Shown one piece after another: positions 53,983 through 63,933 of a stretch of DNA of 64,000 nt. Below the pieces are notes generated by a model. It saw only the letters and a program-made list of their open reading frames with translations. It did no database searches and was not told the DNA's origin. The DNA is taken from positions 310,001-374,000 of the forward strand of contig NZ_OY764058.1 in the NCBI RefSeq assembly GCF_963668085.1. Direction: 5' to 3'. The DNA is from an uncultured Ilyobacter sp. GTDB lineage: Bacteria > Fusobacteriota > Fusobacteriia > Fusobacteriales > Fusobacteriaceae. The translations under genes were made by a program, and so were the position numbers. The first letter of the stretch is position 1, and each line of letters begins with the position of its first letter.

Positions 53983-55329
53983 ATGAAAGAAATACTGGGA
54001 CAATTGGACAGCATTATATGGGGGTTTCCTACACTTTTTGTACTTGTGGGAACTGGAATTTATCTTACAATAAACTTAAAAGGGATCCAGGTTTCAAAGC
54101 TTGTAACCGCTTTTAAATTTCTTTTTGAAAAAGATAGTAATTCTGACTCCAAAGAGGGAGATGTATCTGGATTTGCAGCTCTTTGTACAGCCCTTGCTGC
54201 TACAATCGGTACGGGAAATATCGTAGGTGTTGCAACTGCGATAAAATTAGGAGGTCCAGGAGCTATATTTTGGATGTGGATTGCGGCTTTCTTTGGTATG
54301 AGTACAAAGTTCGCAGAGGGATTTCTAGCAATTAAATACCGTGAGAAAAAAGACGGGGAATATTCAGGCGGACCGATGTACTATATAGAAAAGGGAGCTA
54401 AAAATAAGTTTTTAGGTAAAGTATTTGCTTTTTCTGGAATAATGGTTGCTCTTTTAGGAATAGGTACTTTCCCACAGGTAAATGCAGTGGTTGAAGGGGT
54501 AAAAGGTGCTGTAGGAATACCGACTATTGCTACTGGAATTGTACTTACAGTGGCTGTAGCTCTTGTTACTTTCGGTGGAATAAAAAGAATTTCTCAAGTA
54601 GCTTCATTCCTTGTTCCATTTATGGCTGTATTTTATATAGTAGGTGGAGTTGTAATAATGGCTTCAAACCCTTCAGCTACAATGTCTGCTGTATCTCTTA
54701 TAATAAGTTCTGCATTTAAAGGCAGTGCAGCAATGGGAGGTTTTGCAGGAGCAGGGATCATGATGGCTATGAGAGCCGGTGTTGCCAGAGGAGTATTCTC
54801 AAACGAAGCTGGACTAGGTTCTGCACCAATTGCAGCAGCCAGTGCTAAAACTGATTCACCTGTGAAACAGGGACTTATATCAATGATCGGACCATTTTTA
54901 GACACTCTTATAGTGTGTAGCATTACTGGAATAATAGTGGTTTCATCGGGACTATGGTCGCAAGATGGCCTTGCAGGATCACTACTTACTTCAAAGGCTT
55001 TTGAGTTTTACCTTGGTTCTTATGGTTCCCTTATAGTAAACGTGGGAATAATATTCTTTGCCTTTACAACTATAATAGGTTGGAACTTCTATGGAGAAAA
55101 GTGTACCCAGTATCTTTTCCAAAAGGATGCTATCAAATGGTTTAAGGTAATATTCCTTGTAATGGTAGCATCTGGACCATTTTTAAAACTTGAGACAATC
55201 TGGCTTATTGCTGATATAGTAAATGGTGTTATGGTAATACCAAACCTTGTTGGTCTTTTAGTGCTTAGAAAAGTCATTATTGGAGAAACACTGGAGTTTT
55301 TTGCAAATCCGGTTTTTAAAAAGGCTTAG
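53983..55329 (+). CDS. agcS: AgcS-type sodium:alanine/glycine symporter
   Basis: A 448-residue transporter with ~10-11 membrane helices. Family motifs ATIGTGNIVGVATAIKLGGPG (residues ~66-86) and GVFSNEAGLGSAPIAAA (~270) are clear. It imports alanine or glycine with Na+. The tandem glycine riboswitch upstream strongly suggests glycine as substrate. Start is ATG 53983 after AAGGGAGGAAAA; upstream in-frame starts lie inside the riboswitch. Confidence 0.95.
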   Translation: MKEILGQLDSIIWGFPTLFVLVGTGIYLTINLKGIQVSKLVTAFKFLFEKDSNSDSKEGDVSGFAALCTALAATIGTGNIVGVATAIKLGGPGAIFWMWIAAFFGMSTKFAEGFLAIKYREKKDGEYSGGPMYYIEKGAKNKFLGKVFAFSGIMVALLGIGTFPQVNAVVEGVKGAVGIPTIATGIVLTVAVALVTFGGIKRISQVASFLVPFMAVFYIVGGVVIMASNPSATMSAVSLIISSAFKGSAAMGGFAGAGIMMAMRAGVARGVFSNEAGLGSAPIAAASAKTDSPVKQGLISMIGPFLDTLIVCSITGIIVVSSGLWSQDGLAGSLLTSKAFEFYLGSYGSLIVNVGIIFFAFTTIIGWNFYGEKCTQYLFQKDAIKWFKVIFLVMVASGPFLKLETIWLIADIVNGVMVIPNLVGLLVLRKVIIGETLEFFANPVFKKA

Positions 55330-55403
55330 ATTATAAAAAAAATTGATTTTTTTATAATTTTAACCCATAATATATTACAAGCATGTAACTTAGGGGGGTT
55401 AAA

Positions 55404-56489
55404 ATGAACAACGAAATCATAAAAGAACTAGATAATCTAGGTCAAAGTTTATGGCTTGATTTTATAAGTCGAGATATTATACAGAACGGGGAACTGGAAA
55501 AACTCATTAAATCCGGGCTTATGGGGGTTACTTCAAATCCGAGCATATTTCACAATGCCATAGCAAAAAGTAACGATTATGATAATGAGATAAAAGAACT
55601 GGCTTCTAAAGGAAGTTCAGTAGAAGATATATACGATGAATTGACAGTTAGAGATATACAGGAGGCAGCGGATATTCTAAAACCTGTATATGAAAAAACA
55701 GCAGAAAGAGATGGGTATATAAGCCTTGAGCTAAACCCTCTGCTTGCAGAAGATACAGAAAAGACCCTTTCAGAGGGGATAAGACTTCACGAAAAGGTAA
55801 ATAGAGAAAATGTGATGTTTAAGGTTCCTGCTACCGATGAGGGGATAGTGGCTATAGAGGAACTTATCTCTAGAGGTATCTGTGTAAATATCACTCTGAT
55901 TTTTTCACCAGAGCAGTACAGAAAGACAGCAGAAGCCTATATCAGAGGCCTAAAAAGGCTAGCTGATAATAAAGGGGACCTTACTAAGGTTCACTCAGTT
56001 GCCAGTGTATTTGTAAGCAGGATAGAAAGTATGGTTGATGACCTCTTAGAAGAAAGAGGGAGAGAAGATCTTATGGGACAAGCTGCTGTGGCAAATTCTG
56101 AGATAATTTATTCTATTTATAGGGGTATCGAAAATTCTCCGGAATTTCAAGAACTTTTTAGAAAAGGTGCTAACCTTCAGAGGGTCTTATGGGCTTCTAC
56201 AGGAACAAAGAACTCGGCTTACAGCGACATAAAATATGTAACTGAACTTATCGCTCCAGACACTGTAAATACTTTGCCATATGACACACTTAAAAAATTC
56301 ATTGACCACGGTGTGGCAAAATTAGCCCTTGATACAGATGATTCTAAGGCAAATGAAATTTTCAGAGACTTAGAGGCAGCAGGGGTTTCAATGAACGACG
56401 TATTTAATGTTCTACTTAAAAAAGGCTTAACAGCTTTTGAAGATGCCTATAGGGAGCTTTTAGATAGTATTAAGTCAAAGGCTGAATAA
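55404..56489 (+). CDS. tal: Transaldolase
   Basis: A 361-residue enzyme of the long transaldolase class, transferring dihydroxyacetone units in the non-oxidative pentose phosphate pathway. The N-terminal segment LGQSLWLDFISRD and GVTSNPSIFHNAI is diagnostic. The Schiff-base lysine lies in MFKVPATDEGI, and the C-terminal TGTKNSAYSD and LPYDTLKKF segments match. Cytosolic; RBS AGGGGGG. A separate terminator follows. Confidence 0.93.
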   Translation: MNNEIIKELDNLGQSLWLDFISRDIIQNGELEKLIKSGLMGVTSNPSIFHNAIAKSNDYDNEIKELASKGSSVEDIYDELTVRDIQEAADILKPVYEKTAERDGYISLELNPLLAEDTEKTLSEGIRLHEKVNRENVMFKVPATDEGIVAIEELISRGICVNITLIFSPEQYRKTAEAYIRGLKRLADNKGDLTKVHSVASVFVSRIESMVDDLLEERGREDLMGQAAVANSEIIYSIYRGIENSPEFQELFRKGANLQRVLWASTGTKNSAYSDIKYVTELIAPDTVNTLPYDTLKKFIDHGVAKLALDTDDSKANEIFRDLEAAGVSMNDVFNVLLKKGLTAFEDAYRELLDSIKSKAE

Positions 56490-56501
56490 TTATATTGATA
56501 T

Positions 56502-56535
56502 AAAAAGACCTGGAATTTTTCCAGGTCTTTTTTTT
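56502..56535 (+). terminator. Terminator of transaldolase gene
   Basis: Stem AAAAAGACCTGG (56502-56513) with CCAGGTCTTTTT (56521-56532). Confidence 0.92.
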
Positions 56536-56568
56536 AAGATAAATTACTGAATTTATCAAAAGATCATA

Positions 56569-56706
56569 GTCAAAAGATTTTGTCACGAATGAAAACCGAT
56601 AAAATACATAAAAATTAACACTAATAAAGATAAAACCTTTTGACCACAGAGTATCATAAAAGTATATGTTGCACAGAGAAAAAAAGAGAGAGTTTCGCAG
56701 AGTGAA
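56569..56706 (+). repeat. Dispersed repeat family 2, copy 2
   Basis: About 138 bp similar to 25201-25317 in the same orientation. GTCAAAAG (56569-56576) and CTTTTGAC (56637-56644) are kept, and ~20 bases are inserted between the CACAGAG units. Non-coding. Confidence 0.75.
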
Positions 56707-56708
56707 AA

Positions 56709-56738
56709 TAAAAAAAGTAAGGCCGCAGCCTTACTTTT
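56709..56738 (-). terminator. Terminator of the opp operon
   Basis: Minus-strand stem AAAAGTAAGGC with GCCTTACTTTT (56728-56738 with 56713-56723), then T-rich sequence. Confidence 0.88.
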
Positions 56739-56742
56739 AGAA

Positions 56743-58389
56743 TTATTTTTGTATCTCAGTGTTTCCGAAATACCAAGTTCCTAAGATGTCTCTTTCCCAT
56801 CCAGCTACATGTTCTTTTACCATTATAGTTCCAGTATAGTAGTAGATAGGCATAGTTACCATCTCGTCCATAAGGATTTTTTCTGCCTTATAAAGAAGTT
56901 CGTCTCTTTCAGTTCCTTGACTTACTTTAGACTTTTCGATAAGTGCATCATACTCTTTATTAGAAGCAAATTTCTTTTCATCAGTTGTCCATTTCCACTG
57001 AGCATCGTTGTTTCCAGAATAAGATGTCCATAGATCAAGGAATGTCATAGGGTCAGCATAATCTCCTATCCATCCTGCTCTTGCAATCTCAAAGTTACCA
57101 ACGTGTCTAGTGTCTTGGAATACAGCCCACTCTTGGTTCATAAGCTCTACGTCTATTCCAAGGTTTTTCTTCCACATTTCTTGTACAGCTTCAGCTATTG
57201 CCTTGTGTCCCTCGGAAGTATTGTAAACTACAGTAAGTTTAGGGAATCCTTCTCCGTTAGGGTATCCGGCTTTAGCAAGATATTCTTTAGCTTTTTCGAT
57301 ATCAGCATTTACACTGATATCAAAGTCTCCAGCAGTAGCTCTGAAGTCTCTTCCTTCTGAATCAAAAAGACCAGTAGGAACAAATCCTGTAGCAGGAAGC
57401 TGTCCGCCTTTTGCTACTTGCTCTGTGATTGCCTTTCTGTCGATAGCATATGTAAGGGCTTTTCTTACATTTACGTCATCAGTTGGTTCTTTATCCACGT
57501 TGAAGATATAGTAGTAAGTTCCTAAGTAAGGAGCGATTGAGAAAGTAGGATCTTCAAGCTGAAGTCTAGGAATATCCTGTTGAGGAACAACGTTAAGGAC
57601 ATCTATTTCTCCGTTTTCATAAGCTGTAAGGGCAGTAGTTTGATCAACTATCTCTTCGAAAACTATTTTATCTAATTTAACACTTTCTTTGTTCCAGTAG
57701 TTTTCGTTAGGAACAAGAACTATCTTACTAGAAGGTGCATATTCACCTATAATGAAAGGTCCATTTGACACGGCAATAGATGTATCCTTTGCCCATCCTT
57801 CAGGTTTCTTGGCAACTACGTCTTCTCTTACAGGCATGTAAGTGTAGAATGTAGTAAGAGCAAGGAAATACGGAGTAGGACCAACAAGAGTAACTTCTAA
57901 AGTTTTATCGTCGATTGCTTTTACTGCTACATCATCTGCAGAGGCATTTCCTTCAAAGTATTCTTGAGCACCTTCAATATAGTAAAGTTGGAAAGAATAT
58001 TCTGAGGCTACTGCAGGGTCAAGGGCTCTCTTCCATGCATACTCAAAGTCTCCTGCCTTTACAGGCTGACCGTCAGACCATTTGGCATTTTCTCTGATAT
58101 GGAATGTATATACTTTCCCATCTTCAGATACCTCGTATGATTCTGCAGTTGCAGGAACGGGCATTCCTTCGTCATTCATTCTCATAAGACCTTCGAAAGT
58201 ATTGTTGATAACGATACCTCCGTCAGTTGCTGAGTTTAGCTGTGGATCTACAGTTTTTGGTTCACTGCTCAGGTTAAATACAAGCACCTGCTCTGCTTCT
58301 TTTTCTGATGAAGCTTCTTTTTTCCCACCGCATGCTACCATGAGAAGTGATAAGATTAAAATTCCTAACATCATAAATCTTTTCTTCAA
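56743..58389 (-). CDS. oppA: Oligopeptide-binding lipoprotein OppA
   Basis: A 548-residue binding protein (SBP family 5). Signal peptide with lipobox LMVAC (Cys20). Typical opening LNLSSEPKTVDPQLNSATDGG-like segment and conserved blocks WSDGQPVKAGDFEYAWKRAL and NVRKALTYAIDRKAI. It captures peptides for OppBCDF. Start is TTG at 58389 after GGGAGG; the next ATG would cut the signal peptide. Last gene of the operon. Confidence 0.93.
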   Translation of the reverse strand: MKKRFMMLGILILSLLMVACGGKKEASSEKEAEQVLVFNLSSEPKTVDPQLNSATDGGIVINNTFEGLMRMNDEGMPVPATAESYEVSEDGKVYTFHIRENAKWSDGQPVKAGDFEYAWKRALDPAVASEYSFQLYYIEGAQEYFEGNASADDVAVKAIDDKTLEVTLVGPTPYFLALTTFYTYMPVREDVVAKKPEGWAKDTSIAVSNGPFIIGEYAPSSKIVLVPNENYWNKESVKLDKIVFEEIVDQTTALTAYENGEIDVLNVVPQQDIPRLQLEDPTFSIAPYLGTYYYIFNVDKEPTDDVNVRKALTYAIDRKAITEQVAKGGQLPATGFVPTGLFDSEGRDFRATAGDFDISVNADIEKAKEYLAKAGYPNGEGFPKLTVVYNTSEGHKAIAEAVQEMWKKNLGIDVELMNQEWAVFQDTRHVGNFEIARAGWIGDYADPMTFLDLWTSYSGNNDAQWKWTTDEKKFASNKEYDALIEKSKVSQGTERDELLYKAEKILMDEMVTMPIYYYTGTIMVKEHVAGWERDILGTWYFGNTEIQK

Positions 58390-58428
58390 TGTGTTTCCTC
58401 CCTTTATATAAATTTGTTTAACAGCAAA

Positions 58429-59436
58429 CTATTTATTGTTGTAGAAGTCTTTTGCAAAATGACAGGCCGCCATATGTCCAGGAGCAACCTCTTGTAAGAT
58501 AGGCTCTTGTTGTGAGCAAATTTCTTTGGCATATTTACACCTTGTTCTAAATCTACATCCGCTAGGTGGATTAAGAGGACTAGGGACATCTCCCTCGAGA
58601 ATCTCTCTTTCCATCTGGGCATTAAGCTCAGGGTCCGGTATAGGTATAGATGAAAGAAGTGCTCTGGTATAGGGGTGAGCAGGTTTTTCATACAGCTCAT
58701 CACTTTCTGCTACTTCAACCATTTTACCAAGATACATTACCCCTATTCTGTCAGATATATGTTTTACCATAGAAAGATCGTGGGCTATGAAAAGGTAGGT
58801 AAGTCCCAACTCCTTCTGCAGATCTTCAAGCATATTAACAACCTGTGCCTGAATGGATACATCTAAAGCAGAGATAGGTTCGTCACAGATAATAAACTCT
58901 GGATCTACTGCAAGAGCTCTGGCTATACCTATTCTCTGTCTTTGACCACCACTGAATTCATGAGGATATCTGCTTGCATGGTCTTTGCTTAGACCGACTT
59001 TTTCTAGTAGTTCATATATTCTGTTTTGTCTATCTTCTCCTTTGGCAATACCATGAATATCTAAAGGTTCACCTACAATATCCGCTACAGTCATTCTTGT
59101 ATTAAGTGAAGCATATGGATCTTGGAATATCATCTGAATCTTTTTTCTAAAGGGAATCAAGTCTCTTTCTTTTAAGCTACTGATATCCTGTCCGTCAAAA
59201 ATTATATTTCCAGCGGTGACATCATAGAGCCTTATAAGAGTCCGTCCTGTAGTTGATTTACCACATCCGGATTCTCCTACCAATCCAAAGGTTTCACCTT
59301 TTTTTATATAAAAGCTAACATCGTCTACTGCTTTTACATATTGGGTTTTTTTTCCAAAAAAACCTTTTTTAGATTCAAAATATTTCTTTAAGTTTTTTAC
59401 CTCTAAAAGTATATCTTCCTTTTTTATATCAGACAC
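58429..59436 (-). CDS. oppF: Oligopeptide transporter ATPase OppF
   Basis: A 335-residue ABC ATPase. Walker [10 protein letters not shown], signature [15 protein letters not shown], Walker [13 protein letters not shown], and the C-terminal oligopeptide/dipeptide extension with its cysteine cluster ([14 protein letters not shown]) likely binding an Fe-S centre. Works with OppD. Start is GTG at 59436, directly after the oppD stop (TAAGTG), RBS GGGGGG inside oppD. Confidence 0.95.
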   Translation of the reverse strand: MSDIKKEDILLEVKNLKKYFESKKGFFGKKTQYVKAVDDVSFYIKKGETFGLVGESGCGKSTTGRTLIRLYDVTAGNIIFDGQDISSLKERDLIPFRKKIQMIFQDPYASLNTRMTVADIVGEPLDIHGIAKGEDRQNRIYELLEKVGLSKDHASRYPHEFSGGQRQRIGIARALAVDPEFIICDEPISALDVSIQAQVVNMLEDLQKELGLTYLFIAHDLSMVKHISDRIGVMYLGKMVEVAESDELYEKPAHPYTRALLSSIPIPDPELNAQMEREILEGDVPSPLNPPSGCRFRTRCKYAKEICSQQEPILQEVAPGHMAACHFAKDFYNNK

Positions 59437-60450
59437 TTATTTAGCCCCCCTTCTGACACCGGTATCTACTTCTACATGAGGCGCATTTTCATCAAGAAGC
59501 CAGCACATAGCCCTGTGATTGGGACTAGAAGAATAATAATCTGGTTTTTCTTCTAAGCAGATATTCATGGCATAGTCACACCTAGCTGCGAAAGGGCAGC
59601 CCACTGGTGGTTTTAAAAGGTCAGGAGGTGTCCCGTCTATTGGGATGAGTCTCTCTTCCTCTACTAGTTTTGGGATGGATTTTAGGAGCCCCATTGTATA
59701 GGGGTGCTTTGGTCTGTAAAAAATCTCTTCAGTAGTACCTTCCTCCATTATCAATCCTCCGTACATAACAATTACTCTAGAACATACGTCAGCAACTACA
59801 CCAAGATCGTGAGTGATTAGTATTATAGATGTATTTATTTTTTCTTTTAGATCTTTCATAAGTTTTAATATCTGAGCTTGTATAGTAACATCAAGAGCGG
59901 TAGTAGGTTCATCTGCTATGAGAAGATCCGGTTTACAAGATAAGGCTATAGCAATCATCGCTCTTTGTCTCATACCGCCACTGAATTCATGTGGATAGTT
60001 ATCTATTCTTGTCTCAGGAGACGGGATTCCAACCAGAGTAAGCATTTCGATAGCTTTTTTTCTGGCCTCATCCTTTGAAACTTTTTGATGGATTTTTATG
60101 GCTTCCATAATCTGGTCACCGACAGTATAAACTGGGTTCAATGATGTCATAGGATCCTGAAATATCATGGCAATCTCATTACCTCTTATATTCATCATCT
60201 CTTTACTGTTTTTCTTCAAGAGATCCTCGTCCTTAAATAAAATCTCTCCTTCTTTTACCTTTCCAGGGTGCTGAAGTAGTCCCATTACTGACATGGAAGT
60301 AACACTTTTACCACTACCAGACTCTCCAACTATACCTAGAGCTTCACCTCTTTCAAGATGATAACTCACCCCTCTTACTGCCTGAACTTCTCCGAGGTGA
60401 GTATAAAAAGAGGTTTTTACATTTTTCAATTCTAATAATTTATCCGACAA
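59437..60450 (-). CDS. oppD: Oligopeptide transporter ATPase OppD
   Basis: A 337-residue ABC ATPase. Walker A GESGSGKSVTSMS, signature FSGGMRQRAMIAIAL, Walker B LLIADEPTTALDV, and the C-terminal cysteine-containing extension (GCPFAARCDYAMNIC). Pairs with OppF to power peptide import. Spacing to oppC is 17 bp. Confidence 0.95.
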   Translation of the reverse strand: MSDKLLELKNVKTSFYTHLGEVQAVRGVSYHLERGEALGIVGESGSGKSVTSMSVMGLLQHPGKVKEGEILFKDEDLLKKNSKEMMNIRGNEIAMIFQDPMTSLNPVYTVGDQIMEAIKIHQKVSKDEARKKAIEMLTLVGIPSPETRIDNYPHEFSGGMRQRAMIAIALSCKPDLLIADEPTTALDVTIQAQILKLMKDLKEKINTSIILITHDLGVVADVCSRVIVMYGGLIMEEGTTEEIFYRPKHPYTMGLLKSIPKLVEEERLIPIDGTPPDLLKPPVGCPFAARCDYAMNICLEEKPDYYSSSPNHRAMCWLLDENAPHVEVDTGVRRGAK

Positions 60451-60467
60451 ATTAAAACACCCCTTTA

Positions 60468-61643
60468 TTATTTACGTAATCTAGGATCCAGTGCATCACG
60501 CAGTCCGTCTCCTAAAAAGTTGAATGCAAGCATAGTTATACTAATCGCCAAGGAAGGAAAAATCAGTTGATAAGGATATGATCTTAATCCACCTAAGGCG
60601 TCACTTGCAAGAGTTCCCCAAGATGCCTGTGGAGCTGATACTCCAAGACCGATAAAACTAAGGAATGATTCCGTGAAAATTGCACTAGGTATCATCATAG
60701 TCAATGAAACGATAATAGGTCCCATAGCATTTGGAATAATATGCCTTACCAATATTCTCGCATTACTAGCCCCTAAAGTCCTAGCTGCAAGTACATATTC
60801 GTGTCCTTTGATAGAAAGTGCTTGTCCTCTTACTATTCTTGCCATATTTACCCAATAAGTGATACCCATGGCCAAAATAATAGTTTTGAGACCCGGCGCT
60901 ATTATTACCATCAGAAGAATTACATAAAGAAGAAGCGGTATGGTACTTATCAAGTCTATAAATCTCATCATGAATGAATCTATTCTTCCCCCGACATATC
61001 CTGAAATACCACCGTAAAGTATACCTACAAAAAAGTTTACAAGTGTAGCCATAACAGCGACAGTTAGAGAGATTCTAGCTCCATAGAGAACCCTTATGAA
61101 AAGATCTCTTCCAAAGGCGTCACTTCCCAAATAATAGGTTCTATTAAAGACTTTTTTAAGAGGAGCTACTTCTGAATCATTTACAAATATTTGATATTTT
61201 TTAATTTTTGGATTTTTTTTCGCTTTTCTGGCATTTTTAAAATCCAAAACAACTTTATTGCCATCTATTTCATACTCTTTTTTCAAATTTGAAATATCAT
61301 CTTTTGTAGGAAGAATCATATCAAATAGTTCTCCCTTTTCAGAAACAGAGATCAGCTTATATTCTGAATGAACGTAAACAAAATTACTGTCATCTACTTT
61401 ATAAATTTCAAATCTAGGAGGTATGTTTCCAAGATTTAGATTCTGATCTTCATAACTAAATTTTGAAATTATTGGTCCAAAAATAGCTAAAATAAATAAT
61501 AAAACTATTGTAACTAGACCAATCATAGAAAGTTTATTTTGTTTTAGTCTTCTCCAGGCATCTTGCCAGTAAGTAAGGCTCGGTCTGACTACTTTTTCTT
61601 TTTCAAGGACCTCTTTAGGGACCCTTTCCCATCTTTTATCCAT
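60468..61643 (-). CDS. oppC: Oligopeptide permease OppC, with enlarged loop
   Basis: A 391-residue permease, about 90 longer than usual. TM1 is residues ~38-58. Residues ~60-180 form an extra extracytoplasmic region (RFEIYKVDDSNFVYVHSEYK and a lysine-rich stretch) before the standard GSDAFGRDLFIRVLYGARISL block. The remaining five helices and the EAA loop region (ARTLGASNARILVRHIIPN) are normal. The insert may contact OppA. Confidence 0.92.
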   Translation of the reverse strand: MDKRWERVPKEVLEKEKVVRPSLTYWQDAWRRLKQNKLSMIGLVTIVLLFILAIFGPIISKFSYEDQNLNLGNIPPRFEIYKVDDSNFVYVHSEYKLISVSEKGELFDMILPTKDDISNLKKEYEIDGNKVVLDFKNARKAKKNPKIKKYQIFVNDSEVAPLKKVFNRTYYLGSDAFGRDLFIRVLYGARISLTVAVMATLVNFFVGILYGGISGYVGGRIDSFMMRFIDLISTIPLLLYVILLMVIIAPGLKTIILAMGITYWVNMARIVRGQALSIKGHEYVLAARTLGASNARILVRHIIPNAMGPIIVSLTMMIPSAIFTESFLSFIGLGVSAPQASWGTLASDALGGLRSYPYQLIFPSLAISITMLAFNFLGDGLRDALDPRLRK

Positions 61644-61657
61644 TAAGTGACTCCCTC

Positions 61658-62578
61658 CTAATCATGCAGCTTTATTCTCGGATCTATAATACCGTAAATT
61701 ACATCCACTATAAAGACCATAATAATATAGAAAGCGGCATAGAATACAGTTACACCAATTATTACGGTATAATCTCTGTTACCAACGCTTTCTACGAAAT
61801 ATTTTCCCATACCCGGTATGGCAAAAATTTTCTCGATTACAAATGATCCAGTAAGGATACTAGCTATCATAGGACCAACATAAGTGATAACAGGGATAAG
61901 AGCATTCTTAAGTGCGTGTTTTCCGATTACAACAAATTCAGATAGTCCCTTGGCCCTTGCAGTCCTTATATAATCCTGCTGCAGGACCTCAAGCATGCTA
62001 GAACGTGTCAATCTCGCTACGAAAGCTAGAGAAAAACCACTTAGAGCTATGACAGGCCCAATAAAATGTTTCCAGGTCTTAAGTCCAAAGGATGGAAGAA
62101 CTTGAAGCTTGGCACTGAAAACATAGATTATCAGTGTGGCCATAACAAAACTAGGAATAGTTACACCGATTGTTGCTAATACAGTCACTACATAGTCTTC
62201 CCACTTATTTTGTTTTAGTGCTGATATAATTCCTAGTGGGATTCCAATAAGTAGAACCACCAATACTGCCATCATCCCTATTTTTGCAGAGGCTGGAAGT
62301 CCCTTGACAATCATATCTGTTACATCAACACCTACCTTTTGGAATGAGGGTCCAAAGTCAAAAGTAAAAACCCCTTTAACATAATCAAAATATTGTACAT
62401 GTAAAGGCTGGTCCAATTTGAATTTTGCTTCAAGTGCCTCTATAACTGCAGGCGGCAGAGGCTTTTCTCTTGTAAAAGGTCCTCCGGGTATAGCATGCAT
62501 CAAAAAGAAAGTAGCGGTAACTACAAGATACAGTGTAACAAACATTTGTATCATACGCTTTACTATAAATCTACCCAA
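61658..62578 (-). CDS. oppB: Oligopeptide permease OppB
   Basis: A 306-residue permease with six membrane helices and the EAA loop YIRTARAKGLSEFVVIGKHALKN. The N-terminal FIVKRMIQMFVTLYLV helix and the block FDFGPSFQ are typical of OppB. The start is TTG at 62578 after AGGGAG; the nearby ATG at 62583 is out of frame. First gene of oppBCDFA. Confidence 0.94.
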   Translation of the reverse strand: MGRFIVKRMIQMFVTLYLVVTATFFLMHAIPGGPFTREKPLPPAVIEALEAKFKLDQPLHVQYFDYVKGVFTFDFGPSFQKVGVDVTDMIVKGLPASAKIGMMAVLVVLLIGIPLGIISALKQNKWEDYVVTVLATIGVTIPSFVMATLIIYVFSAKLQVLPSFGLKTWKHFIGPVIALSGFSLAFVARLTRSSMLEVLQQDYIRTARAKGLSEFVVIGKHALKNALIPVITYVGPMIASILTGSFVIEKIFAIPGMGKYFVESVGNRDYTVIIGVTVFYAAFYIIMVFIVDVIYGIIDPRIKLHD

Positions 62579-63025
62579 TTCATTTCTCTCCCTTCTAAAA
62601 AAATATATTTTATAATAAATTTAGTCGTAAATATACAGATGAGGATTTAATCAAATCTTCATTATATGAATATTTCCGTCTAAAATATTATTGATAAAAT
62701 AATAACTAGTTGACATTACATTTTAATAATTTTTTTCAATAAAATATAATTTATGTTTTATATGTTCACTATCTAAAGGATATTTTGCATAAAAATTCAC
62801 TACAAAGAGTGTACTATAAATTCACACTATAGATGGTATCCGAATTATAATAATTTCATTTTGAAATTTGTTATGTAAAAGATGTTCCATCTCAATAAAA
62901 GTTAATGACAAAGACTTTAGCTTGTCTTATTTCATATAGATTTTTTCATTTGTATATGTTAAAATAAATGCTATTTAAATATTTCAAGTGTTGTGTAATG
63001 TAAAAAAATGATTAGGGTGGTGAAT
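62579..63025. other. Divergent intergenic region opp / membrane protein
   Basis: About 450 bp, very AT-rich, no supported gene. It must carry both promoters. A possible plus-strand pair is TTGTAT (62950-62955) and TATTTA (62972-62977), spacing 16. No riboswitch pattern was recognised. CTATA(aattcacac)TATAG near 62838 is weak. Confidence 0.35.
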
Positions 63026-63769
63026 ATGAAAAAATTAAACTGGAAATTTTACACTGGAATATCCTTGATATCTATGTCAATAATATTTTATCTTATTGCA
63101 TATTTTTTATTTAAAAATCCCCATCATATTGTTGAATTCCTTATAGAAGATATTGCTTTTATGTTTATTGAGGTTTTGCTGGTTACGCTGGTTATACATA
63201 AAGTTCTTGAAAACAGGGAAAAGCAAGAACGTATGGAAAAATTAAATATGGTAATTGGAACCTTTTACAGTGAGGTAGGAACTGAACTTTTAAGTATTAT
63301 AGCACATATGGATGATGGTATAAAGGGTTCTCAGTCTAGATTTAGTGTAACAGACCGTTCTTCCGAAAAGGAATTTCAAGATATGTGTGACTTTTTAAAG
63401 GGACACAAAAGTGAATTTTCTTTAGAAGAAATTGAGTGGTCTAAGTTAAAGTCTCTCTTAGAAAATAAAAAATCTTTTCTATTGAGACTCCTTGAGAATC
63501 CCAACTTATTGGAACACGAAAGTTTTACTGAACTCCTGTGGGCTGTATTTCATCTTGCAGAAGAGTTGAGGTATAGGGGGGCTCTTCATGAACTTCCTGA
63601 AGAAGATTATCGTCATCTCACAGGAGATATGAATAGAGTTTACGGAGAATTAAAAAACCAATGGATAAGTTATATGGAACATTTGAGAAAAAGCTATCCC
63701 TACTTATTTTCTCTTGCCTATCGAACGAATCCATTTGATCACAATGCTTCAGTTATAATAAAAGAATAA
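63026..63769 (+). CDS. Uncharacterised two-helix membrane protein
   Basis: A 247-residue protein. Two membrane helices (residues ~8-28 and ~42-62, FMFIEVLLVTLVIHKVL) precede a long charged cytoplasmic region with a coiled-coil-like start (ENREKQERMEKLNM) and motifs YRHLTGDMNRVYGELKNQW. Not assigned to a known family. Start is ATG 63026 after AGGGTGGTGAAT; the ATG 18 bases upstream lies before that RBS. Confidence 0.65.
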   Translation: MKKLNWKFYTGISLISMSIIFYLIAYFLFKNPHHIVEFLIEDIAFMFIEVLLVTLVIHKVLENREKQERMEKLNMVIGTFYSEVGTELLSIIAHMDDGIKGSQSRFSVTDRSSEKEFQDMCDFLKGHKSEFSLEEIEWSKLKSLLENKKSFLLRLLENPNLLEHESFTELLWAVFHLAEELRYRGALHELPEEDYRHLTGDMNRVYGELKNQWISYMEHLRKSYPYLFSLAYRTNPFDHNASVIIKE

Positions 63770-63777
63770 AATTGTTC

Positions 63778-63806
63778 AATGTCAGTTTTACAGGCTGGCA
63801 TTTTTT
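63778..63806 (+). terminator. Terminator of the membrane protein gene
   Basis: Stem AATGTCAG (63778-63785) with CTGGCATT (63795-63802), one G-U, followed by a T-run. Confidence 0.75.
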
Positions 63807-63933
63807 ATGAAGAATATTTTAAGTCCTATAATTAAAAAGATATTAAAAAATATAAAAAAATCTTTTTGAATTTCTAAAAAAAAGCTATAATGTAATTGTA
63901 ATATGTTTATTCTACAATTACCAGGAGGTACTT

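Noticed and set aside
62710..62715. TTGACA in the opp upstream region as a promoter
   Set aside because: No -10 hexamer at 16-18 bases downstream, only a T-run.
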